Below are positions 1-7,630 of a stretch of DNA of 26,054 bases, piece after piece. Under the pieces are notes generated by a model. The model did no database searches. It saw nothing but the letters and a program-made list of their open reading frames with translations, and had not been told where the DNA came from. Origin of the DNA: DASPKT01 sp035627915 (GTDB taxonomy: Bacteria > Pseudomonadota > Alphaproteobacteria > Azospirillales > Azospirillaceae); contig DASPKT010000249.1 of the NCBI GenBank assembly GCA_035627915.1, positions 1-26,054 of the forward strand, given 5' to 3'. The position numbers and the translations under genes are program-made. The stretch's first letter is position 1, and each line of letters begins with the position of its first letter.

Positions 1-59
1 GCATGCCGCCGCGCTGAGGCGGGCCGCAGGCAACGGAACATCTGAGAGGGGACGGGACC

Positions 60-947
60 ATGGACGGCGCAGGCAACGACGGCGGGGACGGGGCGGAGCG
101 GTTCGTCCGCTACGAGGCGCGCGACGGCGTCGCCTGGATCCGGCTGGCCCGGCCGGAGGTCGGCAACGCCCAGAACTACCGGCTGCTGAACCAGCTGGAC
201 GGCTGCTTCCGCCGGGCGGTCGAGGACGACGCGGTGCGCGTCGTGGTGCTGGCGGGGGAGGGTAAGCACTTCTCGGCCGGCCACGACCTCGGCACGCCCG
301 CCAAGGACCGCCACCTCCCGCGCGAGCGGGTGCTGCTCTGGGGCGACCACCTGAGCCGCACGGGGGCGGAGTCGCAGTACGTACTGGAGCAGGACGCCTA
401 TCTCGGCCTCTGCCGCCGCTGGCAGGACATGCAGAAGCCGTCCATCGCCATGGTGCAGGGCGCCTGCATCGCGGGCGGGCTGATGCTCGCCATGGTGTGC
501 GACATGATCGTGGCCTCCGAGGACGCCTTCTTCCAGGACCCGGTCGTGCGCATGGGCGTGCCGGGGGTGGAGTACTGCGCGCACCTGGTCGAGCTGCCGC
601 CCCGCGTGGCGCGCGAGTTCCTGTACCTGGGCGAGCGCATGCCGGCGCGGCGCGCCTACGAGCTGGGCATGGTCAACCGGGTCGTCCCGCGCGACCGGCT
701 GGAGGCGGAGGTGGCGGAGATCGCCGCCAGGATCGCCCAGCAGCCGCCCTTCGGCATGACGCTGGCGAAGCAGGCGATGAACCTGGTGGAGGACATCAGG
801 GGCAAGCGCACCTCGATGGACGCGCTGTTCCACATGCACCACTTGGCGCACGCCCACAACCAGCTCGTGACTGGGAACCTGGTGGGCAACATGGGCGCCA
901 AGGAGATGTCGCGCGCCAACAAGCCCGCTGACGGCGGGGAGGGCTGA
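60..947 (+). CDS. Crotonase-fold protein (enoyl-CoA hydratase/isomerase family), atypical active site
   Basis: 295 residues, near the usual 260-300 of the family. The two oxyanion-hole segments that hold the CoA thioester are visible: FSAGHDL (about residues 71-77) and the segment ending GACIAGG (about 134-140). Aligning by eye with rat mitochondrial enoyl-CoA hydratase, the first catalytic Glu falls on Met142 (GGLM for GGCE) and the second on Val162, so classical hydratase chemistry is doubtful; Glu171 in PGVEY could be an alternative acid. There is an insert of about 35 residues (80-115) before the second oxyanion segment. The ATG at 60 follows a purine-rich AGAGGGGACGGGA stretch. The stop lies 3 bases before the next ATG, so it is the first gene seen of an operon with the acyl-CoA dehydrogenase. 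Family assignment is secure; the reaction (isomerase, hydrolase or other) is not known. Confidence 0.9.
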   Translation: MDGAGNDGGDGAERFVRYEARDGVAWIRLARPEVGNAQNYRLLNQLDGCFRRAVEDDAVRVVVLAGEGKHFSAGHDLGTPAKDRHLPRERVLLWGDHLSRTGAESQYVLEQDAYLGLCRRWQDMQKPSIAMVQGACIAGGLMLAMVCDMIVASEDAFFQDPVVRMGVPGVEYCAHLVELPPRVAREFLYLGERMPARRAYELGMVNRVVPRDRLEAEVAEIAARIAQQPPFGMTLAKQAMNLVEDIRGKRTSMDALFHMHHLAHAHNQLVTGNLVGNMGAKEMSRANKPADGGEG

Positions 948-950
948 GCC

Positions 951-2639
951 ATGGACGGATCGGCCCCGGCGCCGGTGCCGCTCGTCCTGCCCGGCTTGGC
1001 CGGGCTGCTGCGCGGCGCCGCCGCGGCGGCCCGTGGCTTCGTCGAGGCGGTCCGGCCCGGGCTGACCGCGCGCATCTCCGGGAACGGGCGCATCGACCGG
1101 GGCCGCGCCGACGCCGAGCAGCATGCCGTCCACGGCTTCGGCTGGTATGCCTCCTACGCCGAGCTGCTGGAGCAGGTCGCCCTCTGGGCCGCCCGGCTGG
1201 AGGCGGAGGGGACGTTCGGGGAGACGGAGGCGCTGCTGTCCCAGTTGCTGGCGGGGGAGTACGCGGCCCAGCTTTCCGGCGGCATCCCGATGAACCAGGG
1301 CGAGACGGTGCGCCCGGCCGACCTTACGCGCGACCCTGATATCCTGGACCGGCTGGCCGACCCGGCGCTGGCCCTGCTGGCGCGCGAGGGGACGGCGCAG
1401 CCGGTGAAGACCCGCATCGCCCGCCTGCTGGTGGAGGCGCGCGGCCGCCCCACCCTGGAGCGCACCGGGCTCGACGACACGATGGAGATGGTGCGCGACC
1501 AGTTCCACGCCTTCGGCGAGGAGCGCATCGTCCCCCATGCCCACCAGTGGCACCTGGCCGACGCCCTCATCCCCATCGAGCTGGTGGAGGAGCTGGGCGC
1601 CATGGGGGTGTTCGGGCTGACCATCCCGGAGGAGTACGGCGGCCACGGCATGGGCAAGACCGCCATGTGCGTGGTGTCGGAGGAGCTGTCGCGCGCCTGG
1701 ATCGGCGTGGGCTCGCTCGCCACCCGGTCGGAGATCGCGGGCGAGCTGATCCTGACCGGCGGCACGGAGGAGCAGAAGCGCTACTGGCTGCCGCAGATCG
1801 CCTCGGCCGCCATCCTGCCGACCGCTGTCTTCACCGAGCCCAACACCGGTTCCGACCTGGGCTCGCTGAAGACCCGTGCGGTGGCTGACGGCGACCGCTA
1901 CGTGGTGACGGGGGCGAAGACCTGGATCACCCACGCGGCGCGCGCCGACGTGATGACCCTGCTGGTCCGCACAGACCCGGCCACGACCGACTACCGCGGC
2001 CTCTCCATGCTGCTGGCGCCGAAGCCTCGCGGCACGGTGGAGGACCCGTTCCCGGCGGAGGGCATGAGCGGCGGCGAGATCCGCGTGATCGGCTACCGCG
2101 GCATGAAGGAGTACGAGATCGGCTTCGACGGCTTCGCTGTCGACCGGGCCAACCTGCTGGGCGGGGTCGAGGGCCAGGGCTTCAAGCAGCTGATGGCGAC
2201 CTTCGAGAGCGCCCGCATCCAGACCGCCGCCCGCGCCGTCGGCGTGGCCCAGGCGGCGCTGGAGACCGGCCTCGGCTACGCGCTCGACCGGGTGCAGTTC
2301 GGCCGGCCGATCTTCGAGTTCCCGCGCGTCGCCAACAAGCTCGCCATGATGGCGGCGGAGATCATGGGCGTGCGCCAGCTGACGTACCACGCCGCGCGGC
2401 GCAAGGACGAGGGGCGGCGCTGCGACCTGGAGGCCGGCATGGCGAAGCTGCTGGCCGCCCGCGTTGCCTGGGCCGCGGCCGACAACGCGCTGCAGATCCA
2501 CGGGGGCAACGGCTTCGCGGAGGAATACGTGGCGAGCCGGCTGCTGGCCGACGCCCGCATCCTCAACATCTTCGAGGGCGCCGGCGAGATCCAGGCGCAG
2601 GTCATCGCCCGCCGGCTGCTGGACGGCGCCGGCGGCTGA
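951..2639 (+). CDS. Acyl-CoA dehydrogenase with N-terminal extension, methylsuccinyl-CoA dehydrogenase type
   Basis: 562 residues, about 160-170 longer than an ordinary acyl-CoA dehydrogenase. The extra part is N-terminal and carries a helical segment with HGFGWYASYAELLEQ and GGIPMNQGE. The catalytic core starts near residue 172 and has the FAD/substrate motif TEPNTGSDLGS and the C-terminal NIFEGAGEIQAQ, in which Glu542 is the expected catalytic base. The extension and this C-terminal motif resemble, from memory, (2S)-methylsuccinyl-CoA dehydrogenase of the ethylmalonyl-CoA pathway, an FAD enzyme forming mesaconyl-CoA. No crotonyl-CoA carboxylase/reductase or mutase is nearby, so a paralogue acting on another branched acyl-CoA is equally possible. 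The ATG lies 3 bases after the crotonase stop, with GGGGAGGG upstream. Electrons would go to ETF, which is not encoded here. Confidence 0.85.
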   Translation: MDGSAPAPVPLVLPGLAGLLRGAAAAARGFVEAVRPGLTARISGNGRIDRGRADAEQHAVHGFGWYASYAELLEQVALWAARLEAEGTFGETEALLSQLLAGEYAAQLSGGIPMNQGETVRPADLTRDPDILDRLADPALALLAREGTAQPVKTRIARLLVEARGRPTLERTGLDDTMEMVRDQFHAFGEERIVPHAHQWHLADALIPIELVEELGAMGVFGLTIPEEYGGHGMGKTAMCVVSEELSRAWIGVGSLATRSEIAGELILTGGTEEQKRYWLPQIASAAILPTAVFTEPNTGSDLGSLKTRAVADGDRYVVTGAKTWITHAARADVMTLLVRTDPATTDYRGLSMLLAPKPRGTVEDPFPAEGMSGGEIRVIGYRGMKEYEIGFDGFAVDRANLLGGVEGQGFKQLMATFESARIQTAARAVGVAQAALETGLGYALDRVQFGRPIFEFPRVANKLAMMAAEIMGVRQLTYHAARRKDEGRRCDLEAGMAKLLAARVAWAAADNALQIHGGNGFAEEYVASRLLADARILNIFEGAGEIQAQVIARRLLDGAGG

Positions 2640-2703
2640 GCGCCGGACCTTCAACAGTTGGGGGACGGCCCCATATGGCGGCCATGGGAAAAGGGGAGGC
2701 AGG

Positions 2704-3156
2704 ATGCCCACGACGCTGACCATCAACGGCCGCGATGTCGAGGTCCGGGCCGCGCCGGAGACGCCGCTCCTGTGGGTGCTGCGGGACGAGCTGGGCCTGA
2801 CCGGCACCAAGTACGGCTGCGGCGCCGCCCAGTGCGGGGCCTGCACCGTGCACGCCGACGGGATGCCGCTGCGCGCCTGCGTCACCACGCTCGCCATGGT
2901 GGAGGGCATGAAGGTCGCCACGGTGGAGAGCCTGGGCGGCGACCACCCGCTGCAGAAGGCCTGGGTGAAGCACAACGTGCCCCAGTGCGGCTACTGCCAG
3001 TCCGGCCAGCTGATGAGCGCCGCGGCGCTGCTGGCGGAGACACCGAAGCCGACCGACGCGGAGATCGTCGCCGCCATGTCCGGCAACATCTGCCGCTGCG
3101 GCACCTACGGCCGCATTAAGGCGGCGATCAGGGACGCGGCCGGCATCACGGCCTGA
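2704..3156 (+). CDS. (2Fe-2S) small subunit of a xanthine-oxidase-family molybdenum hydroxylase (IorA type)
   Basis: 150 residues, the normal size for a CoxS/IorA-type subunit. It has an N-terminal plant-type ferredoxin domain with cysteines 39, 44, 47 and 59, and a C-terminal four-helix [2Fe-2S] domain with cysteines 95, 98, 130 and 132 (CGYC and CRCG). All eight cluster ligands are present. It should pass electrons from the molybdenum site of the next gene's product to an external acceptor. The reading frame is open further upstream into the preceding gene, but ATG 2704 is chosen because it follows AGGGGAGGCAGG and opens with the typical MPTTLTINGRDVEV. It has no signal peptide of its own, so export would rely on the Tat signal of the large subunit (inference). 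The large-subunit gene starts 13 bases after its stop. Confidence 0.93.
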   Translation: MPTTLTINGRDVEVRAAPETPLLWVLRDELGLTGTKYGCGAAQCGACTVHADGMPLRACVTTLAMVEGMKVATVESLGGDHPLQKAWVKHNVPQCGYCQSGQLMSAAALLAETPKPTDAEIVAAMSGNICRCGTYGRIKAAIRDAAGITA

Positions 3157-3169
3157 GGGGGAGGGGACC

Positions 3170-5350
3170 ATGGCGGCGGACCGGAGCAGACGGGGCGTCT
3201 CGCGACGCGGGGTGCTGATCGGGGCGCTGACGGCGGGCGGCTGCCTGCTGGTGGGAAGCGTCCCCGCCCGGGCCCGCGCGGCCGCCGCGGCCGACGCCCT
3301 GGGGACGTTCGGCCCCTTCCTCAGGATCGGGCCCGACGGCACGGTCACCGTCGTCTCCAAGTTCTCGGAACTCGGCCAGGGCGCGCAGAGCGGCATGGCC
3401 GCGCTGGTCGCGGAGGAGCTGGACGCCGACTGGTCCAGGGTGCGGGTGGAGACGGCACCGGCCGACCAGACGCGCTACGGCCATTCCAGGATGAAGATCC
3501 AGATCACCGGCGGCTCCGGCAGCATCACCGACAGCTACGACCAGCTGCGCCGGGCCGGCGCCGCCGCGCGCGCCATGTTCGTGTCGGCCGCCGCCGGGCT
3601 GTGGGGCGTTCCGGCGTCGGAGATCACGGTGCGCGACGGGGTGGTGGCGCACCCGGCGTCCGCGCGCAGCAGCGGCTTCGGGCCCCTGGTGGCGGCCGCC
3701 GCCCGCGTGACGCCGCCGGAGGAGCCCGTCCTGAAGCCGGCCGCGGACTACCGCCTGGTCGGCACCGACCGGGTCACGAGGCTGGACGCGCAGGCCAAGT
3801 CCACCGGTGCTACGCGCTTCACCCAGGACGTCCAACTGCCCGGCATGCTGGTCGCCATGGTGGCGCACCCGCCGCGTTTCGGCGGCCAGGCGGTGCGGTT
3901 CGACGCGGCGGCGGCGCGCACGGTCCCGGGCTTCGTCAACGCCTTCCTGATCCCCAGCGGCGTCGCCGTCGTCGCCCGCGACACATACGCCGCCCGCACC
4001 GCCCGCGACGCACTGAGGGTGGAATGGGACGAGAGCGCCGCTGAGCGCCGCTCCTCCGAGGCGATCCGGGCGGAGTACCGGGCCATCGCCGCGGGCGAGG
4101 CCGCGGCCGAGTGGGCGCCGTTCGAGGCCGGGGGCGCCATCGGGGCCGCGCTGGACGACCCCGGGCGCACCGTGACGCTGGATCTGGACTTCCCTTTCCT
4201 GGCCCACGCCACCATGGAGCCGATGAACTGCGTGGCGCAGGTGGAGGGCAAGCGGGTCAAGCTGACCTACGGCACGCAGAGCCACACCGCCGACCAGCGC
4301 AACGTCGCCGCCATCGTCGGCTGCACGCCGGAGGAGGTGGAGATCGAGACGCTGCCGGCCGGCGGCAGCTTCGGCCGCCGGTCCGTCGCGACCTCCGACT
4401 ACCAGAAGGAATGCGTGGAGATCGCCCGCCGCGTCGGCGGCTTCGTCCCGGTCAAGCTGGTCTGGACGCGCGAGGACGACATGGCCGCCGGCTACTACCG
4501 GCCGCTGACCCACCACCGTGCCCGCATCGCGCTGGACGCCGACGGCTATCCCGCCGCCTGGGAGCACCGCATCGTCAGCGCCTCCCTGCTGCGCGGCACG
4601 CCGTTCGAGGCGGCGGTGCGCGATGGGGTGGACAAGCACGTGGTGGAGGGCACCCTGGGCTCCCCCTACTTCAAGGCGACGCCGGCGGTGGACGCCCGGG
4701 TGTGCAGCCCGCCCTCGCGCATCCCGGTGCTGTGGCTGCGCTCGGTCGGCGCCACGCACACGGCGATGGCGATGGAGCACATGGTGGACCGGCTGGCGCG
4801 CCGGGCCGGGATCGACCCCGTCGCCTACCGCCGGACGCTCTACGACAAGGCAGGTGCCGCCTCGCACCGGGCGGTGCTGGACCTGGCGGCGGAGAAGGCC
4901 GGCTGGGGCCGGCCGCTGGAGGCGGGATGGGCGCGCGGGGTGGCGGTCCATGCCAGCTTCGGCTCCACCGTCGCCAACGTCGCGGAGGTGTCGCTGGTGG
5001 ACGGCGAGCCGCGGGTGCGCCGGGTGGTGGTCGCCATCGACTGCGGCCTCGCCGTCTCGCCCGACCAGGTGCGCGCCCAGATGGAGGGCGGCGTCATGTA
5101 CGGGCTCTCCTACTCGCTGTTCGGCGAGGTCCGGATCGAGGACGGCATCGTCCGGAACACCAACTTCGACAGCTACCGCGTCCTGCGCATGGACGAGGCG
5201 CCCGAGGTGGAGGTGCACATCCTGCCCTCCGCGGCCGCCCCGACCGGGGTGGGGGAGCCCGGCACGCCCGTGGTCGGCCCCGCCGTCGCCAACGCGCTGC
5301 TGGCGCTGACCGGCGAGCCCACCACGTCGCTGCCCTTCGTCAAGGCCTGA
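3170..5350 (+). CDS. Molybdopterin-binding large subunit, aldehyde oxidase/isoquinoline 1-oxidoreductase type, Tat-exported
   Basis: 726 residues, as in IorB-like proteins. The N-terminus is a twin-arginine signal: SRRGVLIG (Arg12-Arg13), a hydrophobic stretch and ARA as a likely cleavage site near residue 37. The molybdenum-cofactor motif GGSFGRR lies at 398-404, and GVGEPGTP near the C-terminus supplies the expected catalytic Glu (Glu696). The holoenzyme should hydroxylate a heterocycle or oxidise an aldehyde with water as oxygen donor in the periplasm. There is no FAD-subunit gene between or beside the pair, as in IorAB, so a cytochrome or quinone acceptor is likely rather than NAD. A GGGGGAGGGGACC stretch precedes the ATG. 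The true substrate cannot be read from the sequence. It is the last gene of the first plus-strand operon. Confidence 0.92.
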   Translation: MAADRSRRGVSRRGVLIGALTAGGCLLVGSVPARARAAAAADALGTFGPFLRIGPDGTVTVVSKFSELGQGAQSGMAALVAEELDADWSRVRVETAPADQTRYGHSRMKIQITGGSGSITDSYDQLRRAGAAARAMFVSAAAGLWGVPASEITVRDGVVAHPASARSSGFGPLVAAAARVTPPEEPVLKPAADYRLVGTDRVTRLDAQAKSTGATRFTQDVQLPGMLVAMVAHPPRFGGQAVRFDAAAARTVPGFVNAFLIPSGVAVVARDTYAARTARDALRVEWDESAAERRSSEAIRAEYRAIAAGEAAAEWAPFEAGGAIGAALDDPGRTVTLDLDFPFLAHATMEPMNCVAQVEGKRVKLTYGTQSHTADQRNVAAIVGCTPEEVEIETLPAGGSFGRRSVATSDYQKECVEIARRVGGFVPVKLVWTREDDMAAGYYRPLTHHRARIALDADGYPAAWEHRIVSASLLRGTPFEAAVRDGVDKHVVEGTLGSPYFKATPAVDARVCSPPSRIPVLWLRSVGATHTAMAMEHMVDRLARRAGIDPVAYRRTLYDKAGAASHRAVLDLAAEKAGWGRPLEAGWARGVAVHASFGSTVANVAEVSLVDGEPRVRRVVVAIDCGLAVSPDQVRAQMEGGVMYGLSYSLFGEVRIEDGIVRNTNFDSYRVLRMDEAPEVEVHILPSAAAPTGVGEPGTPVVGPAVANALLALTGEPTTSLPFVKA

Positions 5351-5363
5351 GACCGCAGGGGAC

Positions 5364-5392
5364 GCCGGCCGGGGCGGCGGTCCCCGGCCGGC
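5364..5392. terminator. Strong GC hairpin between convergent genes
   Basis: An 11-bp perfect inverted repeat (5364-5374 with 5382-5392) encloses a 7-base loop, 14 bases after the molybdenum subunit stop and 15 bases from the thiolase stop on the other strand. Its position suits a two-way terminator. There is no clear T-run on either side, so intrinsic termination is not certain. Confidence 0.55.
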
Positions 5393-5406
5393 CGGTCCCG
5401 TCTTAC

Positions 5407-6579
5407 CTACAGCCGCTCGACGATGGTGACGTTGGCCATGCCGCCGGCCTCGCACATGGTCTGCAGGCCGTATCGCTTGCCGTGGGTGTGCAGCGCCTGC
5501 ACCAGGGTGGTCATCAGCTTGGCGCCGCTGCCGCCCAGCGGGTGGCCCAGCGCGATGGCGCCGCCATGCACGTTCATCCTCGCCGGATCGGCCCCCGTCG
5601 CCTGCGCCCAGGCGAGCGGCACCGGGGCGAAGGCCTCGTTGACCTCGTAGAGGTCGATGTCGTCGATCCTCAGCCCGGCCTTCCTCAGCGCCTTCTCCGT
5701 CGCCGGGATGGGCGCCTCCAGCATGATGACGGGGTCGTGGCCCAGCACCGTCATCTGGTGCACCCGCGCCAGCGGCTCCACGCCCAAATTCTTCAGCCCC
5801 GTTTCGTTCACGACCAGCACGGCCGCCGCGCCGTCGCAGATCTGGCTGGCGTTGGCCGCGGTGATCCGGCCGCCCTCCTGCAGCAGCTTCACGCCCGCGA
5901 TGCCCTCGGGCGTGACGTCGAAGCGGATGCCCTCGTCCACCGTGTGCATCTCCTTGCTGCCGTCGGCCAGGGTGACCTCCAGCGGCACGATCTCCTTCCT
6001 GAAGTGGCCGGCCTGGGTCGCGGCGATGGCGCGCTGGTGGCTCTCGTAGGCGAAGCGGTCGAGCGCGTCGCGCTCCAGCCCATACTTGGCGGCCAGCATC
6101 TCGGCCCCCTTGAACTGGCTGAACGGCGTCTCGGGATAGCGCGCCTCGATCCCGGGGCTGCGGTAGGTGCCGTAGCCGTGCTGGGCCGCCAGCGTCCAGG
6201 GTAGGCCCATCGGCACGCGGGTCATGCTTTCCACCCCGGCGGCCAGAACCACGTCCATGGCACCCGACATGACCGTGGCGGCCGCGAAGTGCAGCGCCTG
6301 CTGGGAGGAGCCGCACTGGCGGTCGACATGGGTGGCCGGCACGCTCTCCGGCAGGCCCGACGCCAGCACGGCGTTGCGCCCGATGTTGGCGCCCTGCTCG
6401 CCGCCGGGGCAGGCGCAGCCCATGATGACGTCCTCCACCAGCGCGGGGTCGGCGTCCACGCGCTGCACCAGCGACCGCAGAACCGCACCCGCCAGGTCGG
6501 CCGGGTGCCAGCCGGAGAGCCGGCCGCCCTTGCGCCCGCCGGCGCTGCGCGCCACCGCCACGATGTATGCCTCGGCCAT
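5407..6579 (-). CDS. Acetyl-CoA C-acyltransferase (thiolase)
   Basis: 390 residues, typical of biosynthetic or degradative type II thiolases. The catalytic set is complete: nucleophile Cys89 in DRQCGSSQQALHF, His346 in GGAIALGHPLGGSGAK, and Cys376 in QTMCEAGGMAN. It should cleave a 3-ketoacyl-CoA with CoA, or run the reverse condensation, in the cytoplasm. The start ATG at 6579 follows GGAAGGAG on the minus strand. It is transcribed alone, divergent from the CitE-like lyase, from a control region closely resembling the one between the TetR regulator and the phosphotransferase, so it probably belongs to the same regulon. The chain length of its substrate cannot be inferred. Confidence 0.94.
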   Translation of the reverse strand: MAEAYIVAVARSAGGRKGGRLSGWHPADLAGAVLRSLVQRVDADPALVEDVIMGCACPGGEQGANIGRNAVLASGLPESVPATHVDRQCGSSQQALHFAAATVMSGAMDVVLAAGVESMTRVPMGLPWTLAAQHGYGTYRSPGIEARYPETPFSQFKGAEMLAAKYGLERDALDRFAYESHQRAIAATQAGHFRKEIVPLEVTLADGSKEMHTVDEGIRFDVTPEGIAGVKLLQEGGRITAANASQICDGAAAVLVVNETGLKNLGVEPLARVHQMTVLGHDPVIMLEAPIPATEKALRKAGLRIDDIDLYEVNEAFAPVPLAWAQATGADPARMNVHGGAIALGHPLGGSGAKLMTTLVQALHTHGKRYGLQTMCEAGGMANVTIVERL

Positions 6580-6640
6580 TGATGGGCTCCTTCCCGTCGC
6601 CGCGCGGCCGGCGCGGAAGGCGCCCGGGGCGGCATAAAAA

Positions 6641-6662
6641 TTTCATAGCAGGGCAAAATTAC
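6641..6662. promoter_or_regulatory. Candidate TetR operator box, thiolase/CitE region
   Basis: An AT-rich stretch ending GGGCAAAATTAC matches the box at 11533-11551 (GTGCAAAATTAC) and the one at 17811-17827 (GTGCAAAAGTAA). It lies just downstream of the thiolase -10, where a repressor would block transcription. Only the right half is well conserved, so it may be a weak site. Confidence 0.4.
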
Positions 6663-6683
6663 ATCGCCAACCCCCGGCGTCAA
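6656..6683 (-). promoter_or_regulatory. Predicted thiolase promoter
   Basis: On the minus strand, -35 TTGACG (6678-6683) and -10 TAATTT (6656-6661) are 16 bases apart. The predicted start of transcription near 6649 leaves a leader of about 70 bases before the thiolase ATG. The hexamers interleave with those of the opposite CitE promoter and match the layout of the TetR gene promoter. Confidence 0.55.
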
Positions 6684-6692
6684 GGGCATTAT
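6664..6692 (+). promoter_or_regulatory. Predicted CitE-like lyase promoter
   Basis: On the plus strand, -35 TCGCCA (6664-6669) and -10 CATTAT (6687-6692) have a 17-base spacer. The -10 is identical to that of the phosphotransferase promoter at 11577-11582, with the same GTCAA upstream of it in the spacer. The -35 is weak (4 of 6 consensus bases). Confidence 0.45.
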
Positions 6693-6722
6693 CCCGACCC
6701 TACCGGATGAGGAGGTTCCCCG

Positions 6723-7583
6723 ATGCGCATGCCCGCCTGGCGCTCGCTGCTGTTCGTCCCCGCCGACGACGAGGCGCGTTGCGCCAAGGCGGCGCGGGCC
6801 GGCGCCGACGCGGTGATCCTGGACCTGGAGGACGGGGTGGCGCCGGCCGCGAAGGCGGCGGCCCGCGCCCACGTGGCGCCGACGGCCCGGGCGCTTGCGG
6901 AGGCCGGCGTCGCCGTCGTGGTGCGCATCAACGCCCCCTGGCGCGCCGCCCTGGCCGACCTGGAGGCGGCGGTCGGCCCGGACGTACGGGCGGTCATGGT
7001 GCCGAAGGCGGAGGACGCGGCCCGGCTGGCCGTCCTGTCCGAGGTGGTCGGCGAGTTGGAGGCGGAGCGGCGGCTGGAGGCGGGCTCGACCGGCCTGGTG
7101 GCGCTGGTGGAGACGCCGGCGGCGCTGGCGCGGCTTCCCGACATCGCGGCCGCGCCCCGGGTGGTCGGGCTGGCGCTCGGGACCGAGGATTTCTGCCTGG
7201 GGCTGGGGGTGGCGCCGACGCCGGCGGCGCTCGACCTGCCCAGCCGGCAGATCGCGCTGGCAGCCGCCGCGCGCGGCCAGATGGCGCTGGCGGTGCCGCT
7301 TTCCATCACGCAGTTCCGCGACATCGAGGCGTACCGCGCCGCGGCGCTGGCGGGTGCCGCCACCGGTGTCAACGGCGCCATCTGCATCCACCCGGCCCAG
7401 GCCGCTGCCGCCAATGCCTGCTTCGCCCCGGCCGAGGCGGAGCTGGCCGACGCGCGGCGGGTGCTTGACGCGTGGGAGCGGGCGCAGGCCGGCGGGCTGG
7501 CGGTCACCGCGCTGGACGGGCGCATGATCGACCTGCCGGTGGCAGAGCGGGCGCGCCGGCTGGTCGCGCGGGCGGGCGGCTGA
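6723..7583 (+). CDS. HpcH/HpaI/CitE-family CoA ester lyase
   Basis: 286 residues, typical of CitE-like lyases (malyl-CoA, beta-methylmalyl-CoA or citramalyl-CoA lyases and the related malyl-CoA thioesterases). The TIM-barrel motifs are in order: RSLLFVPAD at the N-terminus, VILDLEDGV (31-39), VRIN with Arg69, VETP with metal ligand Glu130, and GTEDF with Asp156 as second metal ligand. It should cleave or hydrolyse a 3-hydroxydicarboxyl-CoA, using Mg2+. The ATG follows GAGGAGG with a 7-base gap. It is divergent from the thiolase and convergent with the F420 reductase gene. Its partner enzymes suggest it releases acetyl-CoA, glyoxylate or pyruvate late in the pathway, but the exact substrate is unknown. 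Confidence 0.88.
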   Translation: MRMPAWRSLLFVPADDEARCAKAARAGADAVILDLEDGVAPAAKAAARAHVAPTARALAEAGVAVVVRINAPWRAALADLEAAVGPDVRAVMVPKAEDAARLAVLSEVVGELEAERRLEAGSTGLVALVETPAALARLPDIAAAPRVVGLALGTEDFCLGLGVAPTPAALDLPSRQIALAAAARGQMALAVPLSITQFRDIEAYRAAALAGAATGVNGAICIHPAQAAAANACFAPAEAELADARRVLDAWERAQAGGLAVTALDGRMIDLPVAERARRLVARAGG

Positions 7584-7592
7584 CCCGCCCGC
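7572..7592. terminator. GC hairpin over the CitE-like stop codon
   Basis: An 8-bp perfect stem (7572-7579 with 7585-7592) and a 5-base loop surround the TGA stop at 7581-7583, in the short gap before the convergent F420 reductase gene. There is no T-run, so it may be only a transcript-end hairpin. Confidence 0.35.
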
Positions 7593-7630
7593 ACCTGCGC
7601 CCTTGCGGCTGACCCGCCCCCGCCCCGTCC

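Noticed and set aside
1..59. Possible 3' end of an upstream gene
   Set aside because: Several frames are possible (for example a TGA at 15-17), but there is too little sequence to assign a product. Only the ribosome site of the crotonase gene can be supported.
3146..6646. Long minus-strand open frame of over 1,100 codons opposite the molybdenum subunits
   Set aside because: It is the antisense of well-motifed genes, with Arg/Gly/Ala-rich low-complexity content typical of GC-rich shadow frames. Its last part overlaps the true thiolase in another frame.
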